A DNA stretch of 64,000 nucleotides. Source: Bog-756 sp963699105 (lineage in GTDB: Bacteria; Actinomycetota; Acidimicrobiia; Acidimicrobiales; RAAP-2). Shown piece by piece: positions 22,892 to 31,175 of this stretch (positions are counted from its first letter, which is position 1; the number at the start of each line of letters is the position of its first letter). Below the pieces are notes generated by a model, which was not told the origin of the DNA, made no database searches, and was given only the letters and a program-made list of their open reading frames with translations. The stretch covers positions 868,001-932,000 of the forward strand of contig CAVOTI010000001.1 in NCBI GenBank assembly GCA_963699105.1, written 5' to 3'. Both the position numbers and the translations under genes were made by a program.

Positions 22892-22995
22892 GCAGTCGTG
22901 CACCGTCCTCCCGGGGGCAATCGGGGTGCCGGACCGGCGGTGCCGACGGCCGGCGCCACCGCCCCGACCAGGTGGGCGGCCCGGTCCGAAGCGGT

Positions 22996-24330
22996 TCAGC
23001 GGCGGGTCAGGACGGGGCGGTCGGGTCCCGGTTCGTCAGCTTCGGGGACCGGGGCCGAGGCGGCCGAGGCGGCGGCCGGTACCGGGGGGACCGGCACCTC
23101 CGTCGACGCCGGGGTGGCCGCCGCCGGGCCCTCGAAGACGCGCCGGCGCCAGGCCATGAGGGGCTTCTCGACCAGGAACCAGCTGGCCACGGCCAGGACC
23201 CCGATGACGACCAGCCGCACCGACTGGAACACCCAGAACGGCCAATGGACGGTGAAGGGGCTGATGGCCACGTACACCGGCCAGTGGAACAGGTAGATGG
23301 CATAGGACATGTTGCCCACGAGGACCAGGACGGGGATCCCCATGGCCCGGGTGGTCAGGCTCTCCGGGTAGAGCAGGAAGTAGGTGATGATCACGGCCGA
23401 GGCCACCTCGCTGACCGGCAGCCAGTAGAGGGGCAGGGAGCGGGCCCCGACATCCACGTCGAACAGGAGCCAGACCATGGTGGCGGCCGAGGCGAGGGCC
23501 AGCCAGGCCAAGATCCGTCGGGACCAGGGACGCCACCCCTCGAGGTGTCCCCCGGTGGCCACCAGTCCGAGGAGGCAGCCGACGAAGAGGGCGTCGGCCC
23601 GGGTGTCGAATCCGTAGTAGACCCGCCCGGCCACCTGGCCGTCCCACACCGGGGCCCGCAGGACGATCCACAGGCGGTCGGCCACCGAGAGGGCGATGCC
23701 GGCGACGGCCAGACCGTAGGCCACCCGGCGGGTGCCGTACTTGAGGGCCACGAAGAGCAGCACGGCCCAGATCAGATAGAACTGTTCCTCGATGGCCAGC
23801 GACCAGGTCTGGGCCAGGAAGCCGAAGGCCGACTCGTGGCCCAAGGCCGACCGGTAGTCGGCGTAGTAGAAGATCGCACCGGCCACGTCGCCCCACAGGT
23901 GGTCGGCGGCGTCGTTGATCCGTACGAAGCTGGCGTAGACGGCCAGCAGCACCACGGTGGTGAGCAGCGGCGGCAGCAGGCGCACGGCACGTCGCGAGTA
24001 GAACTTCCCGAGGCTCACCCGACCGGTCTTCTGCCGCTCGCTGGTCAGCATGGCGGTGATCAGGAAGCCGCTGAGCACGAAGAAGGCACCGAGAGCGGCC
24101 CAGGCGCCCGGCATGACCCTGAAGTTCGAGTGGTAGATGAGTATGCAGGCGATGAGCAGGGCCCGGATCCCCGTGAGCGAGGGCCGGTTGCCCAGTGAGA
24201 ACGGCGGTCGGGCCGGGGCCGGCGGGGCCGCCGGCGATCCCCGCCCGCGGCTTCCGGTGACGTCGACCGGGGGCGCGGAAGCCAGAGGGCCTTCCAGTGC
24301 CGACGGTGAGGAAGGGCTGCCCCCTTGCAT
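22996..24330 (-). CDS. AT3-4: acyltransferase-3 without SGNH domain
   Basis: 444 intact residues. A Pro/Ala-rich head of about 45 residues precedes SLTGIRALLIACILIYHSNF (active His67), FFVLSGFLITAMLTSERQ, a long WSLAIEEQFYLIWAVLLFV block, and YAIYLFHWPVYVAI near the end. These are the conserved AT3 motifs over about ten helices. The C-terminal 45 residues are an acidic Pro/Ala/Val tail instead of an SGNH domain. It is most like AT3-5. The ATG at 24330 is chosen as the first Met shortly ahead of the conserved core. It diverges from gene D. Likely membrane O-acyltransferase for a glycan or lipid-linked sugar. Confidence 0.88.
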   Translation of the reverse strand: MQGGSPSSPSALEGPLASAPPVDVTGSRGRGSPAAPPAPARPPFSLGNRPSLTGIRALLIACILIYHSNFRVMPGAWAALGAFFVLSGFLITAMLTSERQKTGRVSLGKFYSRRAVRLLPPLLTTVVLLAVYASFVRINDAADHLWGDVAGAIFYYADYRSALGHESAFGFLAQTWSLAIEEQFYLIWAVLLFVALKYGTRRVAYGLAVAGIALSVADRLWIVLRAPVWDGQVAGRVYYGFDTRADALFVGCLLGLVATGGHLEGWRPWSRRILAWLALASAATMVWLLFDVDVGARSLPLYWLPVSEVASAVIITYFLLYPESLTTRAMGIPVLVLVGNMSYAIYLFHWPVYVAISPFTVHWPFWVFQSVRLVVIGVLAVASWFLVEKPLMAWRRRVFEGPAAATPASTEVPVPPVPAAASAASAPVPEADEPGPDRPVLTRR

Positions 24331-24541
24331 CGGACCATATTGTCCCAACGTTTGTCCCGGTGTCGACGTTCCCGACCGAGGCGTCACGCACGGTGGGGGT
24401 GAGTCGGCGGTCCGCCGGGCGGCGTGAACACGGTGGGCGGTGGCCCGGGAGGCCACCGGGGGTGCGGATAAGCTGCTGCGGCGGGACTGGACGGCCACCG
24501 CCCACGATCGTCGAGCACCGTTGACCCATGCGCGCCAGCCG
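24331..24541. other. Divergent promoter region between AT3-4 and D
   Basis: Rightwards, TAAGCT near 24470 is a possible -10 box for the D/E transcript. Leftwards, an AT-rich patch (GACAATATGG) lies just before the AT3-4 start. A five-codon frame at 24528-24545 ends on the start codon of D; this may be chance. Confidence 0.35.
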
Positions 24542-26614
24542 ATGACACCACAGGTGAGCCCCGTCGATCCGGGCGCCTCCCCGGTCGGCCCCCCGGTGGA
24601 CTCGGACAGGCCGGCGCACCCCGGCCGAGCCGCCACCACCGACCGACCGGAGCCCCCCGGACGGGGGCAGGCATCGGAGGGATCCGGGGACGCCGTCCCG
24701 GCGCCCACCGGCCGCTCCGGCCCGGGGCGGGCCCTGCCGTGGAAGCCCTATCTGCTGGCCGGGGGCGGGTACCTCCTCGTGTCGCTGATCCTCTGGGTCC
24801 ACGTGCTGGCCCGTCCGGGATCGGTCACCACCTGCGGCTGCGGTGACGGCGCCCTCACCCTGTGGGTCATCAAATGGCCGGCCTACGCCCTCGGCCACGG
24901 CCTCAACCCCTTCTACTCCTCCAAGCTGTTCGTCCCCCGGGGCATCAACATGGCGCCGAACTCGCTCGGACTGGGCATCGTCACCGCTCCCATCACCTGG
25001 CTGTTCGGCCCGGTGGCCTCGCTCAACCTGATCGATCTGGCCTCGCCCCCGCTGTCGGCCCTGGCCATGTTCTGGCTGCTGCGTCGCTGGGTCACGTGGT
25101 CCCCCTCGGCCTTCGTCGGGGGCCTGTTCTTCGGCTTCTCGCCGTTCGTGGTGGTCAGCCTGGCCCTGGCCCACCCCAACTTCGGGCTGCTGGCCCCGGT
25201 CCCCCTGATCATCGGCTGTCTCGACGATCTCCTGGCCCGCCACCGCTTCCGGCCCGTGGGCGTGGGCGTGGTGCTCGGTGTGCTGGTGACCATCGAGTTC
25301 TTCGTCAGCGTCGAGGTCCTGTCGCTGTTGGTCCTGTTCGCGGTGCTCGCCGCCCTGGCCCTCGGCGGCCGGGCCCTGGCCAAGGGCGACCGGACGGCGT
25401 TCCGCTCGGCCGCCGGGGCGGTGCCGGCCCTCGGGGCGGCGGCGGCCGTGGCCCTGGTCCTGCTGGCCTACCCGCTGTGGTTCTACTTCGCCGGGCCGGC
25501 CCACCTCAGCGGACGGGCCTGGCCCAACTCGCCGGCCGGGACGGTGGCCAACACCTGGGGCACCTTCCTCGACGGGTTCATCAGCGCCCCGCTCACTGGG
25601 GTCATGCACGCCTTCGGCGGCTACCAGGGCCCGGCGCTCCCCCTCCTCGGCCTGGTCGGCGCCGGCGTCATCGTGGTGACGGTGGTGGGGGCGGTGGTGT
25701 GGCACCGTGACCGCCGGATCCTGGGGTTCGCCCTCCTGGGCGTGACGGCCGCCGTCCTGTCCCTCGGGGTGGTGCCCGGCAGCTGGTCGCCCTGGCGACT
25801 GTTCGTCCACCTGCCCGTCCTCAACAGCGTGGTCCCCGCCAACATCAGCGCCATCGTCGACACGTGTGCCGCCATCGTACTGGGACTGGTGGTGGACCAG
25901 GCCCGCCGGTCCACCCTCGGCCGACCGGCGGCGTTGGACGGACCCCGGGGTGGCGGAGGGACCCACCAGGGCCGGGCCGGGCTGGTGGCCGGTGCCGTGG
26001 CCGCCGTGGCCCTGGTGCCCGTGGTGGCCGCCCTGTGGCCCAACATCCCGCTGACCGTGCGGGCGGTGGGCTCCCCCGCCTGGTTCACCCGGATCGCCCC
26101 CCACCTCGGCCGCCACCTGGTCGTCCTGCCCTATCCGGCCGCCCTCGGCGGGATCCAGTCGTCCATGGCCTGGCAGGCCCGGGCCGGCCTGACCTTCTCC
26201 ATGGTGGGGGGCGGGGGCCCGGGCATCGCTCCCTCCCGGGCCGGCCCCGAGGCTCCCGGGTTCGACGTCCTGGCCCACGCCTCGGTACCGCTGGGCCCGG
26301 CACCGGAGCCCTCGGCCGCCAATCTGGCGGCCATCGCCCACGCCCTGTCGGGCTGGGGGGTGACCACCATCGTGGTCCCGGACCAACCGGCCCTGCCCAG
26401 CTATGACCGGGGCCGGCCGGTTCCCTACGCCGTGGCCCTGTTCACCGCGGCCCTGGGCCGACCCCCGACCTTGCGGGCCTCGGCCTGGGTGTGGACCGGT
26501 GTCAAGGCCGGGGGCCCCCCGGAGACCATCTCCCCGGCGGCCTTCAGCGCCTGTGTCGACACCCGGGGCGCCACCGGGTCATCGGTGGCGGCGTGCGTCC
26601 TGCGGAACCGATGA
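24542..26614 (+). CDS. CxCxD membrane protein D (putative GT-C glycosyltransferase)
   Basis: 690 intact residues. A 65-residue Pro/Gly-rich cytoplasmic head is followed by about twelve membrane segments. Residues 98-102 are CGCGD in the first external loop, then WVIKWPAYALGHGLNPFYS and WLFGPVASLNLIDLA. The conserved FFVSVEVLSLL and GGYQGPALPLLGL blocks follow. The external tail of about 190 residues contains SPAWFTRIAPHLG, SSMAWQARAGLTFSM, WGVTTIVVPDQPALP and a final CVLRNR. With A and E it shows what intact members look like. The ATG at 24542 begins just before the conserved part; the open frame extends to 24440. It overlaps E by ATGA, so the pair is probably translationally coupled. Confidence 0.8.
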   Translation: MTPQVSPVDPGASPVGPPVDSDRPAHPGRAATTDRPEPPGRGQASEGSGDAVPAPTGRSGPGRALPWKPYLLAGGGYLLVSLILWVHVLARPGSVTTCGCGDGALTLWVIKWPAYALGHGLNPFYSSKLFVPRGINMAPNSLGLGIVTAPITWLFGPVASLNLIDLASPPLSALAMFWLLRRWVTWSPSAFVGGLFFGFSPFVVVSLALAHPNFGLLAPVPLIIGCLDDLLARHRFRPVGVGVVLGVLVTIEFFVSVEVLSLLVLFAVLAALALGGRALAKGDRTAFRSAAGAVPALGAAAAVALVLLAYPLWFYFAGPAHLSGRAWPNSPAGTVANTWGTFLDGFISAPLTGVMHAFGGYQGPALPLLGLVGAGVIVVTVVGAVVWHRDRRILGFALLGVTAAVLSLGVVPGSWSPWRLFVHLPVLNSVVPANISAIVDTCAAIVLGLVVDQARRSTLGRPAALDGPRGGGGTHQGRAGLVAGAVAAVALVPVVAALWPNIPLTVRAVGSPAWFTRIAPHLGRHLVVLPYPAALGGIQSSMAWQARAGLTFSMVGGGGPGIAPSRAGPEAPGFDVLAHASVPLGPAPEPSAANLAAIAHALSGWGVTTIVVPDQPALPSYDRGRPVPYAVALFTAALGRPPTLRASAWVWTGVKAGGPPETISPAAFSACVDTRGATGSSVAACVLRNR

Positions 26615-28515
26615 CCGGGCCCCCGGCCGGGGCCGACCCGCCCTCGGCCCTCGTCGTCGGGCCGGGCCCCGTCGAGAGCGGGACGCCGGGACCGGAGGTG
26701 GGACCGGGGCCGGAGGTGGGACCCGGGACGCCGGTGGTGACGGCCGCCCGGGTGCGCCTGGCGGTGGCCGGGGGCCTGTACCTGGCCCTGTCGGTGGGGA
26801 TGTGGTGGCACGTGTGGAGCCGGGGGCCGTCGACAGTGATGACCTGTGACTGCACCGACGCCGGCCGGGCCGTCTGGTATCTCGAGTGGTCGGCCTACGC
26901 CCTGGCCCACGGCCACCAGCTGCTGTACTCGAACTGGGTGTTCCATCCGGTCGGGTTGAACCTGCTCACCGACACCAGCGTGCCGGCCCTGGCCCTGGTG
27001 CTGTCCCCGGTGACCCTGGCCTTCGGTCCGGTGACGGCGATGAACGTGGCCTCCACCCTGGTGCCGGCGCTGACCGCCCTGTCGATGTACTGGCTGCTCA
27101 TGCGGTGGGTGCACTGGCCGCCGGCGGCCTTCGTCGGTGGCCTGGCCTACGGGTTCTCGGCGGCGGTCATCGTCCAGCTGGCCTTCGGGTGGTTGAACCT
27201 GGCCTGTCTGGCTCTGCTCCCGCTGATGGTGGCCTGCCTCGACGAACTGCTGGTCGGCCAGCGCCGGGGGCCGGGACGGACCGGGGCCGCCCTGGGCGTC
27301 CTGGTGGTGGTGGAGTTCTTCATCAGCACCGAGACGGTCCTGATCGTGGCGGTGTCGGGCGTGGTGGCGGTGGCCCTGCTGGCCGGCTACGCCGCCTGGC
27401 GCCACCCCGAGGAGCTGGCCCGTCGTTGGCGCCACGGCCTGATGGGCTTGGGCGCCGCCCTGGCCGTGGCCGCCGTGCTCCTGGCCTATCCCGTGTGGTT
27501 CTTCGCCGCCGGGCCGGCCCACCTGGAGGGCATGCTGTGGTCGACCAACGTCCCCGGCAACCTCGGGAACACGTTGGGCAACCTGTGGAACCGGTCGGGA
27601 CAGTGGGGCCCGGTCAGCTCCCGCTTCCTGGCCGGCCAGGCCCACCTGCTGGGGGGCTATCCGGGTCCGGTCCTGCCGGCGGCCTCGTACCTCGGCCCCG
27701 GCCTCCTGGCCGTGGTGGTGGTGGGCGCCCTGGTGTGGCGATCGGACCGCCGCCTGTGGTTCTTCGGCTCCCTGGGCCTGGCCGCGGTGGCCATCAGCCT
27801 CAGGACCGGCGGTGGCCGGTGGGGCCCGTGGGCCCTCGTCGACCACCTGCCCCTGTTCGACGACGTGGTGCAGTCGCGCTTCGACGCCGTGTTCGGACTG
27901 TGCGCCGCCGTCATGGTGGCCGTGGTCGTCGATCGCACCAGGACCTCGGTCCGGTCCCGGGCCGGCCGATGGTGGGCGGGGGCGGCGGCGGTGGCGGTGG
28001 CGGTGGCGGCGCTGGCCCCGATCGTCGATACCCTCGGCCCCAACCTGCCCCTGGACACCCAGCCGGTCACCGTCCCCCACTGGTTCCTCGCCACCGGGAA
28101 GCACCTGTCCCCCGACCAGGTCCTCCTCACCTACCCGTTCGCCACCGCCGACTCCCAGTCCCCCCTACCGTGGCAGGCCATCGGGGGGATGCACTTCAAG
28201 ATGGCCGGCGGAGGGGGCCCCTCGGGCACGGCGGCCCGGGCCGGGGCGGCCCGGGCCGGCTTCGAGGTCCTGGACCAGGCATCGGTGCCCCTGGGCCCGG
28301 CTCCCGAGCTGACCCGGGCCAACCTCCAAGCGGTCCGCCGGGCCATGGGCCACTGGGGGGTCACCATGGTGGTGGTGCCCGACGACGACGGGCTGGCCGC
28401 CTTCCAACGAGGGCGCGGCACCCGCTACGGGGTGAGCTTGTTCACCGCCGTGCTGGGAACCGTCCCGGTCAGGCAGGCCGGGGCGTGGGTGTGGGTGCTC
28501 GGGCCCCCAGGCTGA
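26611..28515 (+). CDS. CxCxD membrane protein E (putative GT-C glycosyltransferase)
   Basis: 634 intact residues, starting in the stop codon of D (ATGA). The motif is CDCTD at residues 79-83, so the two Cys and the Asp are kept while the Gly positions vary. It is followed by WYLEWSAYALAHGHQLLYS and FHPVGLNLLTDT. The head contains a short PGPEVG duplication from a DNA-level repeat near 26690. The external tail has VPHWFLATGKHLSPDQ, SPLPWQAIGGMHFKM and WGVTMVVVPDDDGL, but lacks the final CVL found in A, B and D. The same role as D is likely, perhaps with different substrate specificity. Confidence 0.8.
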   Translation: MTGPPAGADPPSALVVGPGPVESGTPGPEVGPGPEVGPGTPVVTAARVRLAVAGGLYLALSVGMWWHVWSRGPSTVMTCDCTDAGRAVWYLEWSAYALAHGHQLLYSNWVFHPVGLNLLTDTSVPALALVLSPVTLAFGPVTAMNVASTLVPALTALSMYWLLMRWVHWPPAAFVGGLAYGFSAAVIVQLAFGWLNLACLALLPLMVACLDELLVGQRRGPGRTGAALGVLVVVEFFISTETVLIVAVSGVVAVALLAGYAAWRHPEELARRWRHGLMGLGAALAVAAVLLAYPVWFFAAGPAHLEGMLWSTNVPGNLGNTLGNLWNRSGQWGPVSSRFLAGQAHLLGGYPGPVLPAASYLGPGLLAVVVVGALVWRSDRRLWFFGSLGLAAVAISLRTGGGRWGPWALVDHLPLFDDVVQSRFDAVFGLCAAVMVAVVVDRTRTSVRSRAGRWWAGAAAVAVAVAALAPIVDTLGPNLPLDTQPVTVPHWFLATGKHLSPDQVLLTYPFATADSQSPLPWQAIGGMHFKMAGGGGPSGTAARAGAARAGFEVLDQASVPLGPAPELTRANLQAVRRAMGHWGVTMVVVPDDDGLAAFQRGRGTRYGVSLFTAVLGTVPVRQAGAWVWVLGPPG

Positions 28516-28552
28516 TCGGTCCCCGATGGCCGCCCCGGCCAGGTGCGAGGGC

Positions 28553-28565
28553 TAAGGTCACGGCG
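28553..28565 (+). promoter_or_regulatory. Likely -10 box before the leader ORF of AT3-5
   Basis: TAAGGT at 28553-28558 is followed by 7 nt and the ATG at 28566. This fits a leaderless transcript for the AT3-5/PIG-V-like pair, apart from D/E. Confidence 0.45.
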
Positions 28566-28634
28566 ATGCAGGCCTGGCATCGACGGGACGGGGGGCCTGA
28601 CCCGATGAGGCGACCCGATCGAGCGGCCCGGTAG
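28566..28634 (+). CDS. Short leader ORF upstream of AT3-5
   Basis: 22 codons encoding a basic, Arg-rich peptide (MQAWHRRDGG...). Its TAG stop is 3 nt before the GTG of AT3-5, which has no Shine-Dalgarno of its own. The ATG sits 7 nt behind a TANNNT box. Ribosomes reading this frame could re-initiate on AT3-5. No known family. It could be a chance frame. Confidence 0.4.
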   Translation: MQAWHRRDGGPDPMRRPDRAAR

Positions 28635-28637
28635 GCC

Positions 28638-29915
28638 GTGGAGGACGGGGAACCGACCGTCCCGCCGGCCCTGGCCACCGGAACGGCAGCCCAACCTGGC
28701 GGCCGCGGTCGGGACGCCGCCGCCACCGACGCCGTCACGCCGGCCCCGGACGAACGGAAGCCGGCCCCGGAAGGACCCAGTTCGTTCCGGCTCGGCAACC
28801 GCCCGTGCCTCACCGGGATCCGGGCGGTGGGGATCATCGCCGTGCTCGCCTACCACTCCAACTTCAAGACCCTGCCCGGCACCTGGACCATGCTCGACAT
28901 GTTCTTCGTGCTCAGCGGGTTCCTGATCACGGCGATGCTGAACGGCGAGGGACGCCGCAACGGCCGGATCAGCATGCGGGCCTTCTACGCCCGGCGGGCC
29001 GCACGCCTGCTGCCCCCGCTGGTGCTGACCATCGCCCTCATCGGCATCTACGCCGCCTTCGTCTACGTAGCCGACGCCGGCCAGCGGATCTGGGGGGACA
29101 GTGCGGCGGCCATGTTCTACTACTCCGACTACCGCCAGGCCTTCGGGCACGAACCCTTCTTCGGGTTCCTGTCCCAGGCCTGGTCGCTGTCGATCGAGGA
29201 GCAGTTCTACATCATCTGGTCGGTCCTGCTGCTGGCGGCGGTGGCCGCCGGCCGCCGTCGCCTGGCCTACGGGTTCGCCATCGTCGGTATCGCCGCCAGC
29301 GTGGCCGACCGCCTGTACCTCGCCCTGTCGGCCCCCCACTTCGACACCGCGGTGTTCACCCGGATCTACTACGCCTTCGACACCCGGGCCGACGCCCTCT
29401 TCCTCGGCTGCCTCCTCGGGCTGCTGGCCTCCGACGGCTACCTCGACGGCTGGAAGCGCGGGGTCCGCCAGCTGGTGGCGGTGGCCGCCGCCGCCTCGGC
29501 CGTCTTCATCGGGTGGATCCTCTGGAACGCGCCTCTGTTCCGTGAGGGGCTGGTCATCTGGCAGCTCCCGGTGAGCACGGTGGCCTGGGCCATCCTCATC
29601 GTCTACTTCGTGGTGAGTCCGGCCGGCCCCGGGTCGCGCCTCGTCGGTTTGGGGATCCTGGTATTCGTCGGGGACCTCTCCTACACCATCTACCTGGTGC
29701 ACTTCCCGGTGTACCTGGCCGTGCAACCCAACGGCACCCACTGGGGCTACTGGCCCACCGAACTGGTGCGCCTGGCCATCATCTTCGCCATCGCCATCGC
29801 CAGCTGGTTCCTGATCGAACGGCCCCTGCTCCGCTGGAGGCAGCGATCGGCGGACCGCTCGGGGAGCAACCCCTCGGCCCTACCCGCCACCGACAGGACA
29901 GGGGCGGGGGGATGA
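28638..29915 (+). CDS. AT3-5: acyltransferase-3 without SGNH domain
   Basis: 425 intact residues and the closest relative of AT3-4 here. After a 50-residue head come CLTGIRAVGIIAVLAYHSNF (His73), FFVLSGFLITAMLNGEGRR, WSLSIEEQFYIIWSVLLL, YYAFDTRADALFLGCLLG and YTIYLVHFPVYLAV, the AT3 signatures over about ten helices. The tail is short and without SGNH. The GTG at 28638 follows the leader ORF by 3 nt. The stop overlaps the next ATG (29912-29915), linking it tightly to the PIG-V-like protein. Likely O-acylation of the product made by that pair. Confidence 0.88.
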   Translation: MEDGEPTVPPALATGTAAQPGGRGRDAAATDAVTPAPDERKPAPEGPSSFRLGNRPCLTGIRAVGIIAVLAYHSNFKTLPGTWTMLDMFFVLSGFLITAMLNGEGRRNGRISMRAFYARRAARLLPPLVLTIALIGIYAAFVYVADAGQRIWGDSAAAMFYYSDYRQAFGHEPFFGFLSQAWSLSIEEQFYIIWSVLLLAAVAAGRRRLAYGFAIVGIAASVADRLYLALSAPHFDTAVFTRIYYAFDTRADALFLGCLLGLLASDGYLDGWKRGVRQLVAVAAAASAVFIGWILWNAPLFREGLVIWQLPVSTVAWAILIVYFVVSPAGPGSRLVGLGILVFVGDLSYTIYLVHFPVYLAVQPNGTHWGYWPTELVRLAIIFAIAIASWFLIERPLLRWRQRSADRSGSNPSALPATDRTGAGG

Positions 29916-31148
29916 CCATCTCGGAGACGGCGCCGGGGCGGCCGTCGTCGCCTCCCGCCGACGGCGGAGGGTCCCTTTCGTCGATCGGCGCCGGTCTGGC
30001 CCTCACCGCCGTGGCCTGGCTGGTGTCGAGGACGGTGGTCACCATCACCTGGGGGCGCGCCCGCAACCCCTTCGAGTTCGACCCCTACCTGTGGGCCCAC
30101 TGGGACAGCATCAACTACCTGGGCATCGCCGAGCACGGGCGGACCTTCGGGCGGTGCGGGAGCCTGGGCCAACCGGCCAGCAACCTGTCGCCGCGCCACC
30201 CACCAGGTCTGGTGCGGCAGTGCCGGGTGGCTGCCGGGCTACCCCTGGCTGGTCCACTCCCTGGGAACCACCGGGATGTCGCTGCCCGATGCCGGACTGC
30301 TGATCTCATGGGTGGCCATGGCCGGTGCCCTGTTCCTGACGTGGTGGGGGTGGTGCCGTGACCTCCCGCCCGTCCGGGCCCTCCTCGTGCTGGTCCTCCT
30401 CGGCCTGTTTCCGGGAGCCGTCTACAACTTCGCCTACTTCCCGACGTCGCTGGCCCTGGCCTTGGTCATCGGGGCCCTGCTGGCCGCCAGCCGGGAGCGC
30501 TTCTTCGTGGCCGCACTGCTCATGACACTGGCCGGGCTCTGCTATCCCTCGGCCATCTTCGCCGCCCTCGGGCTGGCCGCCGGCCTGGTGCTGGTGGCCG
30601 TGCCTCTGGGCCGGGCCACCGTGGCTCGCCGGGCCCTGTGGGGGGTGGCCGGCCTGGGCTCGCTGCTCGTCCTGGGCCTCCACGACCAGCTGGCCTTCGG
30701 CCATGCCGACGCCTTCGTGGTCATGGACACGGCTCCCGGGCTCCGGGCCCGCGGCTTCCCCGGCCAGGACTTTCTCCGGCTGGTGTTCCGCCGCGACACC
30801 TTCGAGCAACGGAACATCGGGCGCCCCGGGGCGGCGTTGCTGGCCGGGCAGGCGGTGGTGGCCGTGGTGCTGGCCGGGGCGTCGGCCGGCCTGGCCGCCG
30901 TCGGCTGGCGACGGGACGGGCCGGAGCCCAGCCGGATCTATCCGGCCCTGGTCGGCCTGGCCGTGGTCGTAGGGATCCTGGTGGACCAGGCCACCGGGGG
31001 GGCGTGGAACCGCAGTGTGGTGCTGGCCGCCCCCTGCGTGGTCGGGCTCCGCCGGCTCCCCCTGCCCGTGCTGGTGGTGGCGGTGGTGGCGATGGGTACC
31101 ATCACCGCCCTGCTCTCCTACTCCTACTTCAAGAACACCCTGATCTGA
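29912..31148 (+). CDS. PIG-V-like mannosyltransferase-type membrane protein (one frame change)
   Basis: About 410 residues. After one membrane helix the external loop reads FDPYLWAHWDSINYLGIAEH (WDS at 64-66), the PIG-V/GT76 pattern of an acidic residue in W-D-x-x-Y-L-x-I-A. The frame shifts near 30195 and resumes at QVWCGSAGWLPGYPWLV. It continues through about ten helices with FPGAVYNFAYFPTSLALALV, another PIG-V-like block, to SYSYFKNTLI. PIG-V enzymes add mannose from dolichyl-phosphate mannose. In bacteria, relatives use polyprenyl-phosphate sugars, so mannose transfer is inference. The start overlaps AT3-5 (ATGA). Its stop lies in a 14-bp tandem repeat. Confidence 0.7.
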
Positions 31149-31169
31149 TCCGACCGATCTGATCGGACC
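31142..31169. repeat. Two tandem 14-bp copies across a stop codon
   Basis: GATCTGATCCGACC (31142-31155) is followed at once by GATCTGATCGGACC (31156-31169), 13 of 14 bases equal. The first copy contains the TGA of the PIG-V-like gene. Confidence 0.85.
31154..31166. terminator. Palindrome at a convergent junction, possible two-way terminator
   Basis: CCGATC-T-GATCGG is a perfect 6-bp inverted repeat between two convergent genes. No T-tract follows, as is common in high-GC actinobacteria. Confidence 0.35.
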
Positions 31170-31175
31170 GGCCGC

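Noticed and set aside
23036..26386. An 1116-codon minus-strand frame covering AT3-4 and gene D
   Set aside because: The composition is Gly/Arg/His/Gln-rich with no recognisable fold, while both real genes show full conserved motifs.
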